A program made the position numbers and the translations under genes. Under the pieces are notes generated by a model. That model saw nothing but the letters and a program-made list of their open reading frames with translations. It did no database searches and was not told the origin of the DNA. This document shows positions 1-12,790 of a stretch of DNA of 64,000 nt, piece after piece (position 1 is the first letter of the stretch; each line of letters opens with the position of its first letter). The DNA is from Aquanectria penicillioides (lineage: Eukaryota > Ascomycota > Sordariomycetes > Hypocreales > Nectriaceae): the NCBI GenBank assembly GCA_003415625.1, contig PYIU01000003.1, forward strand, positions 7,192,001-7,256,000, read 5' to 3'.

Positions 1-85
1 CGTTCTCCGAGCTACCAAGGGCCAAGGCCGATCCCCTCTCGGTCGGATGCCCACACTCTGCTATCGAGTGCAACACAGTAAGCTT

Positions 86-805
86 TTACCTGGCTCCGAT
101 AACCCCATCTGTCGCTGGTCGTGCCTCATTCCAGCCGCCATGCTCCACAAAGGTCCCAATCAACTCTCCTGCCTGATTAGATAGCGACATATGCTGTACG
201 TACGGTACATGCTGCGCTGTACCATAGATAGGATCTCTCACCCAATCTCTCTCCGTATCCTTTATCTCATGCCGTGCCAAACGTCGCGGACACTATTACC
301 ACATCACTGTATCTGGGAGGGGTAATTGAAACCTCGGCTGATTAATAAATCAACTTCTTCCGACACGAGATAGCAAGAACGAGGCGATAGCTTCATGGAC
401 GCAGAGTAGACACTAGATCATGACATGATGTTGATATCGCGCATCTCCAGATTCTCAGATCCCACCCAGGGTTTGAGCACAATGACCTCATCCTCCCTCA
501 GAGTTCCCAAGATGGATACCCTGCTGCACCATTGAAGCCCCTTCCTTGTCCTTGCCCTCTCCTCCCGTAAATATCTCGTATGCACCTGTCCCTAACACTA
601 AAGTAACATTCTCTCCAATTGTCATGATTTGTGTCGCACCATCCTCATGCAGGGCCGGCGCTCTCCTACCTACCCTACACCCCAGCATCGTCGCCCTAGG
701 CAAACTTGGAACTTGGCCCTGCAAGGCTGAACAAGGATAGAAGCTAAAATCAAAAGGAAGATTTGTTTCCAGGCAAAGAAACTGTGTGCGTTTCCAAACG
801 GACAC
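86..805 (-). CDS. Possible partial minus-strand gene of unknown function at the left edge
   Basis: I do not recognise this gene and am unsure it is real. Three minus-strand pieces read like protein. The first, about 690-488, contains IGENVTLVLGTGAYEIFTGG. The second, about 520-418 in another frame, ends LREDEVIVLKPW...EMRDINIMS and a stop. The third, about 292-86, contains DWVRDPIYGTAQHVPYVQH and ends next to a GTAAAA donor-like sequence, so an exon could continue beyond base 1. A possible acceptor (GTAATAG) precedes the third piece. Joining the first two needs an intron I cannot place or a frame change. The gene would be divergent from the BEACH gene that starts at 1416. It could equally be a decayed gene or chance open frames. 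Nothing is visible in 806-1415 except the presumed shared promoter and leader. Confidence 0.25.
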
Positions 806-1415
806 AACTGCACCTGCATCCTAGTTTCATGGCCCCCGTCTCGTATGTTCTGGTGCGGCGATGCGGCATCCTCAGCGCGGAGACATGGAGATCTGGTGAG
901 TTGGACGGACATGTCACGGAGGCGCCGTCACTAGAGCCCTCAGCTACCGTGGCGGGCGACCGATAGGCTACCGACGGGCGACGAGTGGCCTGCGATTACC
1001 TACTGCACTCACAAGCCCCAGGCGGGGCCACCCCTGGGGCAGGGCTCAGCCACATCTCCAAGGCTGACCCATACGTGACGGGTGCGGTAAACCGACACAA
1101 GCACTTTGTTCAGGCTCCAGCTCACTGTTGCTTGAGACACTCTCATTTTGTGCCCACGTCTGCGAGCGGAATACTACGTTTGGCCTTGAGAAGGGACATC
1201 CGACGCCCGGGATAGCTTTGCTTTCCTACCGCCAACCAGTGGTCCTACGCTGGACTGTGCTCGCCTCGCCCCTTAGCTTCATGCGCCCCGCGCTCGCTGC
1301 TTCAACCAACTCGAGATCTGACCTTTCGATGCCGACCGCGACTGATAACAACCTGGACCCTTGATGGGCTCTAGGGGTGCTTTTGGAATGAGATCTCGGT
1401 CCTACCAACAAAACA

Positions 1416-4400
1416 ATGGCTACAACCCCGAGAAGATACCGGACTTCTACGTCGGCCTCTAACCCGACCCAATCCAAATCCTACGACATCATCGACGGCT
1501 TGCTGTCATCGCTCGCCAAAGATGCGATCCTCCACCAAGATAATGGATACCCCGAAATCCCACGATTATCGAAAAACCTACGACATATCGCACAACATAT
1601 AACCGCCATCAAGAGCCCAGTCCATCAAAATGATTTCCGCCATGCTGACGGCTTCGAGCGCATTTTCAATCTGCTCCGTGCCTTCTCAGGCTACTATAAT
1701 CCCGATAAGCGAAGCGATTCGGACATGCTGGCCTTTTTCAAACTACTTGGTGAAGCCCTGAATGTCCTTTCGGCCGCCTTACGCGACCACTCAGGAAATC
1801 GACGATTCTTCAGATATAAAGTTGAGGGTGGCGGCTGGGAGGCTCTGGAGCAGGTCATCGCAAGCATAGGACTAGGGGGCGCTGAGCCAGATGCATGGAT
1901 TAGCTGTCACGTCTTTGGGAAACTCCTCGCCTTTGCTCTTGACGACGAAGCCCTGGATTTGCTGTGCCAGTCTATTGCAAAAGCCCTCCGTCCTGAAACA
2001 GACGGTTCTTCCCTCAACGAGGAAGACGATAGTTCTGAAGAGCAATGGGATTTGGTTTTGGCCAAATCTGCTGAAAATATTTCACCCGGGGTGCGAGAAG
2101 TCATCAACGGAAAGACTATCCTGTACCACCCGGAAATCCTGAGGGCAGTTGTTAGTTTCTGGACGGCTATCCCACGAATCAAGGATGGGTCCGCGAACCC
2201 GGCATCCCTCCTCGTGCTTGAGACAATACAAGCCGTTATCGCGGTCTCAATATACAACCGGGCTGCGGTCCATTCAACTGGAGTACTATCCCAGTTCATC
2301 CGAGTTGTTTTCGGCGCCGATTCGACATTGAGCCTTCCCGAGCGGGAAAAAGTTCTGACCATCTGTAAGATGCTCATGTTCCTGGGCGTCAACCAACCTG
2401 CAGACACTCAGTTCCTCCTATCGTCCCCTAGCGCTGAGGCATCGGAATTTTGCCTCCAGATGGCATCCAAATATTCTGGATCTCCGTTCTTTCAGTTCGA
2501 CCTCTCACTACGGGGTCATTCGTCCCTGGAACTTCCAAGCCTCGGCCGTTCATTTCCACCACAATCAAGTGCTGGATACACTTTTACGGCTTGGATCAGG
2601 GTGGACAGTTTTGACCCTACAGCACACACGACCATTTTCGGTGTCTTTGACTCCACGCAGGCCTGCTTCTTGCTGGTCTACCTCGAGAGAGACACGCACA
2701 ACCTTATTCTCCAAACCTCCGTCTTCTCCAACAAGCCTAGTGTTCGGTTCAAGTCTGTTGCGTTCCGAGAAAAGAAATGGTATCACATTGCCATTGTGCA
2801 TCGTCGCCCGAAGACAATGACTGCTAGCAAGGCATCCTTGTATATCAATGGCGAATTTTCCGAGCAGATTCGATGTAGTTATCCCCACCCACCACCACTC
2901 TCAAATGGAACCAATGAAAGTTTCGCATCCTTCAACTCGAACCAGAATAAGACCAACCCCGTCCAGGCCTTCCTGGGAACTCCTAAAGAGCTTTCAAGTC
3001 AAGTCGGACCCGGTCTTGTGTTTTCGCGATGGTCCCTTGCCTCTGCACATCTGTTTGAAGATGCATTGAGTGATGACTTCTTAGCCGTCCACTACGGTCT
3101 TGGGCCCCGATATCAAGGTAACTTCCAGGATAGCCTGGGTGGGTTTCAAACTTATGAAGCATCGGCCACTCTGGGGCTACGAAACGAAATCGCCCATCCT
3201 GGGAAAGAGGAAAACTCCGATATTCTCAGAGCGATTCGCGAAAAGGCGAGCACTTTGTTACCGGAGTCGAAAATCTTGCTGAGTATACTCCCCTCGGCCA
3301 CATTCCCCGAGAATGTTCAGTACATGGATACTGGGCTGCTGCGTTCACTGCCCAGGAATTGTGCCCGCAACCTGTTCCGCGTATCCAACCAAGAGGGAGC
3401 GGCCCTGGCTATCAATTGTGCGGTACCATGTCTCCCCGACACCTTGTTTAGAGTGCAGGGTTTGGCATCATTCCGAGGTAACCCTATCGTGGCTGTTCCA
3501 TCATATCTCGATGAGAACTTGTGGCGCTTGGCGGGGTTCACCCCCTTGGCGTTGAAACTCTTCGAGAGGGCTTCAATGGCAGAAGATACTGTCCGTGCCG
3601 CTGAAATGCTATTCAACTGCATTCGCCAGAATTGGAGAAACAGTGAAGCGATGGAAAGGGACACTGGTTACGGCATCTTGGGCATGCTGCTGCGAGTCAA
3701 GCTTGGATATGGCGGGAGTGGCAACAGCGATGTAGCTATTGGACGACTTCCTATTACAACCGAGGAGCGAGACCGACTCGCCTTCCAGCTTTTGAGCTTG
3801 ATCCTTGGATTTGTCGGATACAATCACGGCGAGCCGATGGAGTCGTTCATTATTAACCCCCTCGCCTATCGTACCCTGCTTATTGATCTGGATATTTGGC
3901 GCAAGTCAGCCCCCCGTATCCAGGAGCTATACTATAAACAATTTATTACCTTTGCTGTTAAAAGCAAATACCACGAATTTAATAGCAGGAGGCTGATTAG
4001 GATGCGTACGTACGAAACCCGCCAGATTGTTCGCTGAAACTAACAAGAATAATAGGCATTGTGAAGCGTCTCTTGGATGCAATGAAAGGAGAGGTGGTGT
4101 CGGAGGATACCCTACCCCATTTCATGGGCGCATTTGAAACACTTGTCACATCCAACCTTAGCCAGGAAGTCATGAGGTCATTGGCGTTGTTCATTACTTA
4201 TGCATTCCACACGCCGTTTACGTCGTTGGCGCGGATACCACGTCCACTTTCGGCTGTTTCAAGGTCCAGCACGCCAGCACCCATGAGGAGAACGCCAATT
4301 GACAACACTGGAGGCTCTAACTCGCCATCTGGAGTAAAATTCTTGACAAAGAAGCAACTTGGCGTCAGAGTCCTAGGCATGTACTCTCGGATACTATGCG

Positions 4401-7400
4401 AAAAGGGCAATATTGGCCCTATCAAAAAGTTCGCCCGTACAGTGACGAATAAGTGGCTGCTGTACTTGCTGGCAGAAAACGACCCTGAAGTTGTCGTTCA
4501 GGGTTGCAAGATTCTTGCCCGACTCTTGGTTATTCATGGCACAACCTATACTTCGAAATTCGCCGGCAAGTCTGGAGGCTTCACCATCATGGCAAATCGG
4601 CTGAAGAGATTCTGGGATATGCCAACTGTTTGGCCAATCTGTTTCAGCATCTTGTTTGGCTATGATGTTGCGGAAATCGATTTTGAGAGGAACTTTGACT
4701 TCTTCAGTCTTCTGGAAATTTTTGGCAAACGAAAGGTGGTCTATCCAGATTCATTGGTGGTCATCACGGCTATGCTGCAACATGGGCTCAAAGATGTCAT
4801 GAGACATCAGGATGATCCAGACTCCCCAGCGAAGAATCCAGACCTGCCCAACCCACTCAGAAAGCAGGCCTCCACTCAAGAACTCCACGCCCGCACGAAT
4901 CCTATGGACTTAGCAACTGCGCTTGAAACTCGATGTATGTGAACACTTATGTAGACCGGGTTGCATCAACTAATTGTTTTTAGTGACCTTTGCACGAGAT
5001 AGTGAACGGATAGTGAGTCACGCAGGTGTGTTGCACACTGTGATTCGCTTTCTTCTCGACCTCCATGCTCGCTCGACGGAGTTTCGCGATTTCGCCTTGA
5101 CGTCAGAATGGGTTAGGCTTTTGCTGGCTGCCCTATATCCGATTATCGTTAGCACCGATCCCGTTACGCCGGAGACCGAGTTAAACTCTGGAGATTCAGC
5201 ACTTACTTTTGAGGGGACCGATGTAATTATCCGTCCGGTGGGAGGCAGTTCCTCGGCGGCAACGCCGATTGTGAGAACGAGTAGCGTTGACCCCGGCCCA
5301 TCGCCCCAATCCACACCCCCCAAAGGGACGCCACTCCGCCGGGCCTCGTCCTTCATTCTTCTCACTGCCCATAGATCGCCAATCGGGCCCAGTCCAGCCC
5401 GTTTGAACCCAGCAGTCTCGCCACAAAAGAAAGCACCAAAGCAGAAGCCCAGCAGCGAGATTCTTGAAGGGCTTGTGGAATTGGTTGTTAGTGTCTTCAT
5501 GGATCAGCTACTGTCCCGCAAAGAATTTCCCGGATTTGGTCTCTACACGAAGGTCCCACCTGGATTCCAGGAGCATCAAGCCTACTTCGAGTCATACATC
5601 CTCAGGAGCGTGGTTGGGCAACTGACCAGCAACATCCAATTGAATCAGAAAGCCATTTGCGAGCCCCGAATTCTCACCAACCTGGCGAGATTCTGCCTTC
5701 ACATGTCAGAGGCAATCTTTGAGGGGTGGTTCATGAATGGTGCAGAGGTTATGATAGAGTTCATTGGAATGCTGTTAGAGTTTCTCCAACGCCCGGACAT
5801 TGCCAGCCTCAAGAGCGTTCGTCTTTGCAGCCAGGCTGTTTCCATGGTGCGCAGCTGTCTGCTGAGGATCATACTATTGAAACTGTCTGATTTAGACAAT
5901 CCCCAGACGACAGAGATCGAAGCCAATGATTTTATGAATAAGCTCGCCTATTGGCAGATGTCAATCCTGGCCTGCTTCTCATCTGAGGATGACTATCTCA
6001 AACTTTTTTGGTACCAACTCTATACCAAGCTAACAGATGATAAGAAAGCCATTCGACTAGCGGCCGCAAACTTTCTTAGGATCATTTTGGTACAGAAGCC
6101 CGATGAATCCGCTGCGCTCATCCGTTCGTGCATGGCCCCGGATCAAAAACAACTCTCCAAAGATTTCCAAAAACTGACAGGAGTCGATGACGAAATGTTT
6201 TTGGAGTGGGTTGACAAGCACCGCTCATCCTTGGATGTTCTCTTCTTCGGCGGAACATCTAAGACATGGGAAGACTTTGTCAGCACGGAAAACAACCACA
6301 CTGCCGAGACGGCCAAGACCCGAATCGTCAAGCGAAAAGAAAAGCTCAGGTCGTGGAACATGGAGAATGTTACGGCAGAGAAGGTCATGATCAGTCATGA
6401 CATTGGCAATAGTGCGTGGATGAAGAGCATTTATAATTCGGAATACTTCAAGTACCAGCGGATCATGCAGGACCAGCAAGACGATTTGGTCTTCCTCAGT
6501 TCGGGATACAAAAAGATGGAGCGAGATTTGAAGCGACCCGGAGCGGTACTCAGCGAACCTACGGCCCCCAAATGGAAACTCGATCGAACTGAAGGCCGAA
6601 ACCGGATGCGATTGCGAGTCCTTCCGGACTATACCATGAATACAGATGAGTACCAACCAAAGAGAAAGTCAAGCGAGGTTGTGCAAACTCTTAAGATCAA
6701 CACTACTGTGGCACCGACGACAACGACGGCATCAGAATCCCCTGTGCCTGCGCGCATGCTCACGCCAACAACGAAGACGGCGCCTTCCAACATTCTAGAT
6801 GGCAACGATGTCTCCCAACTCACCGAAGAACCAGACTCATCTACTGAACAGCCAAGCTCTGGAGTCTCCCCGGAGGACGACTTCGAGCTGGTGGATGATC
6901 CCAACGACCCCAATGAGGGAGACGATGGCTTCGAAGATAAGAACAGGAAAGTGATGCGTCGGTTAGAGCACGGAGACCAGGTACAAGCGGCGTACAACAT
7001 CTCTCGTATTATCGGACTGGATGCATGTGAAGGCATTCTGATAATAGGCAAGGATGCCTTGTACATGATGGATAACGTGTTCCAGTGTGCCAATGGGGAT
7101 ATTGTGAATGTGTGGCAAGCGCCCGCTGAGGAACGCGACCCGTTCTCCCAGATTGTCACCGATGCGAAGACGTCTGAGAAGCGGCAGCACGCTGGAAATA
7201 ACGATCAGGAGTCAAGGCATTGGCGATGGCACGACGTGATTAGCATTTCAAAACGTCGATTCCTTTTCCGCGATGTTGCTATCGAAGCATTCTTCACCGA
7301 TGGTCGGAGCTATTTGTTGACAACCATCAACCCATCTGTACGGGATGAGTTGTTCGTCAAGATGCTCAACAAGGCGCCACATACGAGCGGTGCTAACACA

Positions 7401-9479
7401 CTGCCTAACCCCGAGGACGGTTGGCGCCTGGAGGCCCTCAAGGTATTCGATGAATCCCCTCAAGGCTTTGGATCCAAGTTTGGCACATTCTTCAACTCGT
7501 CGCCGTGGAACCCTGTGATGAAGCGGTGGCAGAAGGGTGAGATGTCCAACTTCCATTATCTGATGATGGTGAACACGATGGCTGGACGAACTTTCAACGA
7601 CCTTACGCAATATCCCGTCTTCCCTTGGGTCTTGGCAGATTACACGAGCGAAGACCTCGACTTGGAGGATCCAGCAACGTTCCGAGACTTGTCGAAACCG
7701 ATGGGTGCTCAGACCTCCAATCGAGTCTCTGGATTCGTTGAGAGCTACAACGCTCTCGCCGAGATTGGAGAGATACCGTTTCATTACGGAACGCATTACT
7801 CATCCGCTATGATCGTTTCCTCCTACTTGATCCGCCTGCCACCATTCGTTCAGTCATATATCCTGCTTCAAGGAGGAAGCTTCGATCACGCTGATCGTCT
7901 CTTCCAGTCTATCCCAGATGCATGGAACTCTGCTTCATGCAGAAACAAGGCTGATGTGAGAGAGCTCATTCCTGAGTTCTTTTGCCTGCCAGAGTTTCTG
8001 ACCAACGTCAACGGCTACAACTTTGGCAACCGAGAAAGCAACGGGGCCAAGGTTGATAACGTTGAGCTTCCTCCATGGGCTAAGGGCGATCCCAGAATCT
8101 TCATTGCCAAACACCGAGAGGCGTTGGAGAGTCCCTATGTGAGCGAGAACTTGCACAAGTGGATTGACCTGGTTTTCGGATACAAGCAACGTGGTGACGC
8201 GGCCGTGGAAAATCTGAACGTGTTCCATCACCTGTCATACAGAGGCGCGACGGACTTGGATAGCATCACTGACGCAAAGGAACGCGCCATCATGGCCGGT
8301 GTGATCCACAACTTTGGGCAGACACCGCACCAAGTGTTTGCCAAGTCCCACCCGGCTCGCGAAAACGTTCAATCACCAACTCGACGGCTGGATACTAGTA
8401 TTTTTTCGCTTGCATGCCTGCCAAACCCACTCCTAGGTAAGCGGCTCCAAGACTATAGGTTTCGACAAAAGTTCGGCTAACTCGAAATAGAGAGCCACGA
8501 GCGCGTGGCGTCTTTGATCTATGCACCAAAGCTGGACCGTCTCCTGTGTGCTTCTCCGTTCCGCCTAAACTTCCCTCCATATGACAAGTTCCTTGAGTGG
8601 GGGTACGCCGACAACAGCATTCGCTTCTTCTTCAGCGACAACCGGAAGGTAAAGCGCCACCACATCCCTGACTATGGCCGCCCCGCTAACTCACGAAAGC
8701 CGGCTGGCCTCTTCGAAAACCTCCACATTGGACAGATTTCTTGTGCATGCTTTGCCGATTCTAAGACGTTGATCACCGCTGGCGAGGACTGCGTGGTATC
8801 AGTTTATGCGGTGCACTCGGTTCCAGGAAAGCCGGCCGAACTCCTGCCCAGGTCAAGTTTATTCGGACACAAGACGCCAGTCACTACGATTGCCGTTAGT
8901 AAGTCATTTTGTACCTTTTTAACGGTGTCATCCGACGGGCAGGCATTCCTGTGGGATCTCAACCGCCTCTCTTTCATCCGCAAGTTGCCGTTGGTCCGAC
9001 CCGTCGATTGCGCCCGCATCAACGACATTTCTGGTGAGATTCTGCTTTGCTCGGGACCAAACGTGCTGTTGTACACGCTCAATGGCACCCTTCTGCTTGA
9101 TCAGAATGTGTGCTTTGAGCAGGACGACTACGTGCACTCGTGCGCCTTTTACGAGGGCGCAGGGAATGAGTGGTTGGAGAACTATCTCATCTTTACCGGA
9201 CACAAGCGTGGCCGTGTTTGTGTCTGGCGGCGAAGCATCACAGGCGGCAAGTGGACTCTGGAACTCTTGAGGAAGCTGGATCACGTCGACTACAAGAACG
9301 ATAAGGGCGCCAATACCGAGGCGGGAATTTCATGCATCAGCCCAATGCCGACGTGTATATATACAGGTGATGATGATGGCCGAGTTGTAAGTTTCATATC
9401 CCAGGACCCGTTGCGTTACCGGACCTCAACTGACAATGGTATCTAGTATGAGTGGAATTTTATGAGAGGGGACAGATAG
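1416..9479 (+). CDS. bph1: BEACH/WD40 protein, Bph1/LYST/neurobeachin family
   Basis: Exons are 1416-4005, 4056-4934, 4984-8436, 8491-9386 and 9447-9479. They join in frame to a protein of about 2,616 residues, slightly longer than yeast Bph1 (about 2,170). Introns have GTACGT, GTATGT, GTAAGC and GTAAGT donors, and CTAAC branch sites are seen in introns 1 and 3. Domain order: an alpha-helical N-terminus; a concanavalin A-like lectin fold near residues 387-500 (YTFTAWIRVDSFDP); a disordered Ser/Pro stretch; a PH-like domain near 1815-1960; the BEACH domain near 1995-2300, with NTMAGRTFNDLTQYPVFPWV; and C-terminal WD40 repeats from about 2350, ending DDGRVYEWNFMRGDR. The family scaffolds membrane trafficking at endosomes, lysosomes/vacuoles and autophagosomes. 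The start is the first ATG of the long frame, and the adjacent sequence is conserved-looking. No reading-frame break is present. Function is by family; the exact substrate or cargo cannot be read from sequence. Confidence 0.93.
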
Positions 9480-9897
9480 AGCCTGAACCTTCCGGGGAGG
9501 ATGTCGGTTCAGAGCAGTCATCGTCACTATTCGCTGTGAGAATTAGTGACGCAAAATTGGGTATAGCGATTGTGTGAAGAGCGTGCTTTTGTTTTATTGT
9601 TGACCGCTGTCATCGATGTCGGCGTTTGAATTGGCATTGTGCATGTTAAAAGTCGAGCTTGAGAAGAGGGTGCGCGTCATATGTGTATAGTAGATGCTCT
9701 GGGAGGAATTGCAGCAGCGTTTCATGAAATAGAAAAGAAAAGATTTGTAGCATCAATTGCTGGATGGACCTTGGTTGTCCATATCGTCGGTTCTATTCCT
9801 CATCCGACTGTTTCGACCGCCCTAGTTTGTACAATGTATGCCCCTCCGCAGTTTCTGACATTTGCCGTCTTCGGTCCTTTCCTACAGAGACTACGGT
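9480..9897. other. Tail-to-tail intergenic region
   Basis: This stretch separates the stop codons of the BEACH gene (plus) and the NUO-9.5 gene (minus). It should hold both 3' untranslated regions. I see no gene or structured repeat in it. Confidence 0.7.
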
Positions 9898-10245
9898 TTA
9901 CTCGTCGTCGTAGCCGGTCAGCAGTTTCCGGGGGCCGGCGGGAACTAGAATGGTGGCGCTCGGTTAGATATTCTCTCGTTCTCGGCTCTGCTGCACGGCG
10001 TGTCGCCGGGTCGGGCATTTTGGGAGGGGAAAAGGCGGGAAGGTATATCATTACGCACCAGGATAGGTGACGGGGACCGGGGGAGCATCCACGTCGCCGA
10101 AGAACTTGCGGATAGGAGGGACAATGGGCATGGCGACGGGGCCGGCGGCACCGATGATGACGGACCAGAAGAGGGCGGGACGCTCGCGGGCTGCCCAGCT
10201 GCAGTACTTGAGGGGGGTGGACCAGAAGAGCGGCGCGGGCGACAT
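9898..10245 (-). CDS. nuo9.5: NADH:ubiquinone oxidoreductase 9.5 kDa subunit (complex I)
   Basis: Two minus-strand exons, 10245-10059 and 9944-9898, give a 77-residue protein. The unspliced frame would stop early at 10051, just after VPVTYP. Splicing at GTGCGT (from 10058) to TTCTAG (ending 9945), with a CTAAC branch site, restores the expected family C-terminus VPAGPRKLLTGYDDE. The N-terminus MSPAPLFWSTPLKYCSWAAR and the membrane segment near residues 22-44 match the small complex I subunit known as NUO-9.5/NI9M in Neurospora. It acts in the mitochondrial inner membrane as an accessory subunit of complex I. The start was chosen at MSPAP because this is the family N-terminus; an upstream in-frame ATG at 10302 is probably in the leader, and a CCTCAG acceptor just upstream hints at a 5' UTR intron. 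It is convergent with the BEACH gene. Confidence 0.92.
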
Positions 10246-11183
10246 GGCGGGCGATATCCTGAGGGAAGAGAAGGGAGAGTCAGCGAGAGGGCAGAGGCGC
10301 AACGGGGATCGCGGGCGTACTCAATTGGCGGAGGGAGATGTCGTGGGAGTTGAGGTGTCGTGGTGTTGATGGTGGTCTGGAGACGACTTCACTGGATTGA
10401 GAGGCCGGGTCAAGTTGGCCAATGGCAGGAGCGGAAAAACCAAGCCTCGGGGGTGGGATAATCCGTGGAGGACGAGACACGAAAACACGAACAAAGAGAG
10501 GGAGGGGGCCAGAGCCAGCGGGCGAGTGTGTTCAGTGCCCCCCAGCGCCAGAGTCACTATAGAGCAGCGGGTTGCAGCCCACCGGGGACTGAGCCTAGAG
10601 CCCATACTAAATTTATGGCAGCTGGAGGACTCAGCACTCACGGGAGCGGCACGCTAAACCGCATAGGGCAGTATCGTGAGCAGCACGCGGCGATGCAACA
10701 CGGCGATGATTGTTGCTGGCTTGGTGCACCGCAGCAATTTAGCTTCTAGACCGTCCCAAACCATCCATTGACGAGATGACAATGACATTTGAGAGCCGCT
10801 TTTGTTCGAGAGTTTGTAGTCGGAATGGCAGGGCCGTGAAGGTGGAAGCATGCGGACAATGATGCGATGAATCCGGGAGCTTCGCGCGTTGGCAAATAAA
10901 TGCAGCACAATGGTGCCCGGAAGGGCCTAGCGCAAGATGGAATTTCCGATTCCGCCGTGGTTTTTGTCTTGGACTCTGCAACTGCTACTGCATGCGGCAG
11001 CGCCCCACACGGGCTTGGCAAGGCTACGTATCCCTCAACGCAAGCTCCTGTCTTCACAAAGCTGCCCCCCCCGAAGCGAAGCTGTCCACGTCGTCGTCTT
11101 TTTGCTTTCTTTTAAGACGCAACCACAACCCAAATTTTCTTCGCATCGACGACTTGCAACTCCGACCACTCTCACAGCTCAAG
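10246..11183. promoter_or_regulatory. Divergent promoter region between nuo9.5 and wbp1
   Basis: The starts of the complex I subunit (minus) and Wbp1 (plus) face away from each other here. The region contains leader sequence and probably a 5' UTR intron for nuo9.5. Open frames in it are short and not family-like. I identify no specific operator. Confidence 0.5.
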
Positions 11184-12790
11184 ATGCGGTCGCTTCTGGG
11201 TCTCGTGCTCTTCCTCTTCGCGGCCGTGGTGTCGGCCGTCAGCTCTTCCGGCAACCGCCTGTTGGTTGTGGTCGACGCCTGGGAGGAGAAGGAGGCCTAC
11301 TCGAGATTCTTTGAGGATCTGATCGGTACGACGCCAATGCCGCCCGCGAGACCCTTTGTTTCGCATTGCTGCAGCCAGAACTGACCTTTTGCGACAGATC
11401 GCGGCTATCACATCACTTTCGACTCGGCCAAGAACGAGGAGCTGATGCTCTTCAACCTCGGCGAGAGAAGCTATGATCACCTCCTCTTCCTGCCCACCAA
11501 GATCAAGGGTTCGTAATTCATCGTCTCGGCAATCGCTTCGCTCCCGCGACTGTCCGCCATGTTTCATTGCGTGCGGTGCTAACCTAGGCCCCAGGTCTTG
11601 GTCCCAACCTGACCCCTCAGATCCTCATCGACTTCGTCAACGCCAAGGGCAACATTTTCCTGACCATGTCCTCAACCCACAGCGTCCCGACCTCGCTCGT
11701 TGCCCTCCTCGCCGAGCTCGACATTTCTATCCCCGCCGACCGAACTGGTTCCGTCGTCGACCACTTCTACTACAACAGCATCCCTGAGGAGGAGTCGGTC
11801 GAGTCCCACGACGTGCTCGTCCTCGACACCCCCCACAACGTCCGATCCGGCCTCAAGTCCTACTTCGAGATTCCCAACTCCATTCTCTCTGTCCCCCACG
11901 CCATTGGCCACACTCTCGGCTCTGGTCCTCTCCTGACTCCCATTCTGCGAGCCCCCGGAACCGCCTACATCTACAACCCCAAGGACCAGTCCGAGGGCAT
12001 CGATGACGAGCTCTTCGCTGCCGGTCAGCAGTTGTCTCTCATCTCCGTCTTCCAGGCTCGCAACTCCGCCCGCGTCACCATTCTCGGCGCCGCCGAGATG
12101 CTCCAGGACAAGTGGCTCGAGACCCAGGTTGCTCGACCCGACCAGGATGCTCAATACCCCAGCAACCGGGAGTTCCTTTCCACCCTGTCCGCCTGGACCT
12201 TCCAGGAGCTGGGTGTTCTGAAGATCAACAACATCGAGCACAAGCTCAAGGACGGCGAGGAGCTCAACCCTGGTATCTACCGGGTCAAGAACGAGGTGGT
12301 AAGTTGACCGGAGACTACTATCTCACCGCCCTTCATTCCATGTCTAACCCGCATTTTATAGCTCTACACCATCTCTATCTCTGAGTACGTCTGGAACGGC
12401 TGGATGCCCTTCCTCGTTCCCGAGGGCGACGCCCTCCAGCTCGAGTTCTCCATGCTCTCTCCTTTCCACCGCCTCGATCTCAACCCCACTGAGGTTGGCC
12501 AGCACTCAGCCACCTTCGTCACGAACTTCACCCTGCCCGACCAGCACGGAATCTTCAACTTCAAGCTCAACTACAAGCGTCCCTTCCTTACCTACCTCGA
12601 TGCCAAGAACACCGTCAGCGTCCGCCACATGGCCCACGACGAGTGGCCTCGCAGCTTCGTCATCTCCGGCTCTTGGCCTTGGTTGTCTGGTATCGGCGTC
12701 ACCGTCGTTGGTTTCCTGGCCTTCAGCGCTATCTGGATGTACAGCAAGCCTTCCAAGAAGACTGTACCTGAGAACAAGAAGACTCAGTAA
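11184..12790 (+). CDS. wbp1: Oligosaccharyltransferase 48 kDa (beta) subunit Wbp1
   Basis: Exons 11184-11325, 11398-11508, 11595-12298 and 12362-12790 join in frame to 461 residues (yeast Wbp1 is 430). Introns have GTACGA, GTTCGT and GTAAGT donors, with CTGAC or CTAAC branch sites in the first two. The N-terminus MRSLLGLVLFLFAAVVSA is a signal peptide. The lumenal domain includes LIDRGYHITFDSAKNEEL, ERSYDHLLFLPTKIKGLGPN and YVWNGWMPFLVPEGDALQLE. A single membrane segment near the C-terminus (WLSGIGVTVVGFLAFSAIWM) precedes a short cytosolic tail ending KKTQ, a KKXX-type ER-retrieval signal. Wbp1 is an essential subunit of the oligosaccharyltransferase that transfers the lipid-linked glycan to asparagine in the ER lumen. 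Its neighbours are not functionally linked. The frame is intact and the identification is firm from the whole-length match to the family. Confidence 0.95.
11326..11397 (+). other. wbp1 intron 1
   Basis: The donor is GTACGA and the acceptor GCGACAG, with a CTGAC branch site near 11380. Removal joins FEDLI to DRGYHITF in phase, which is the family sequence across this position. Confidence 0.85.
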
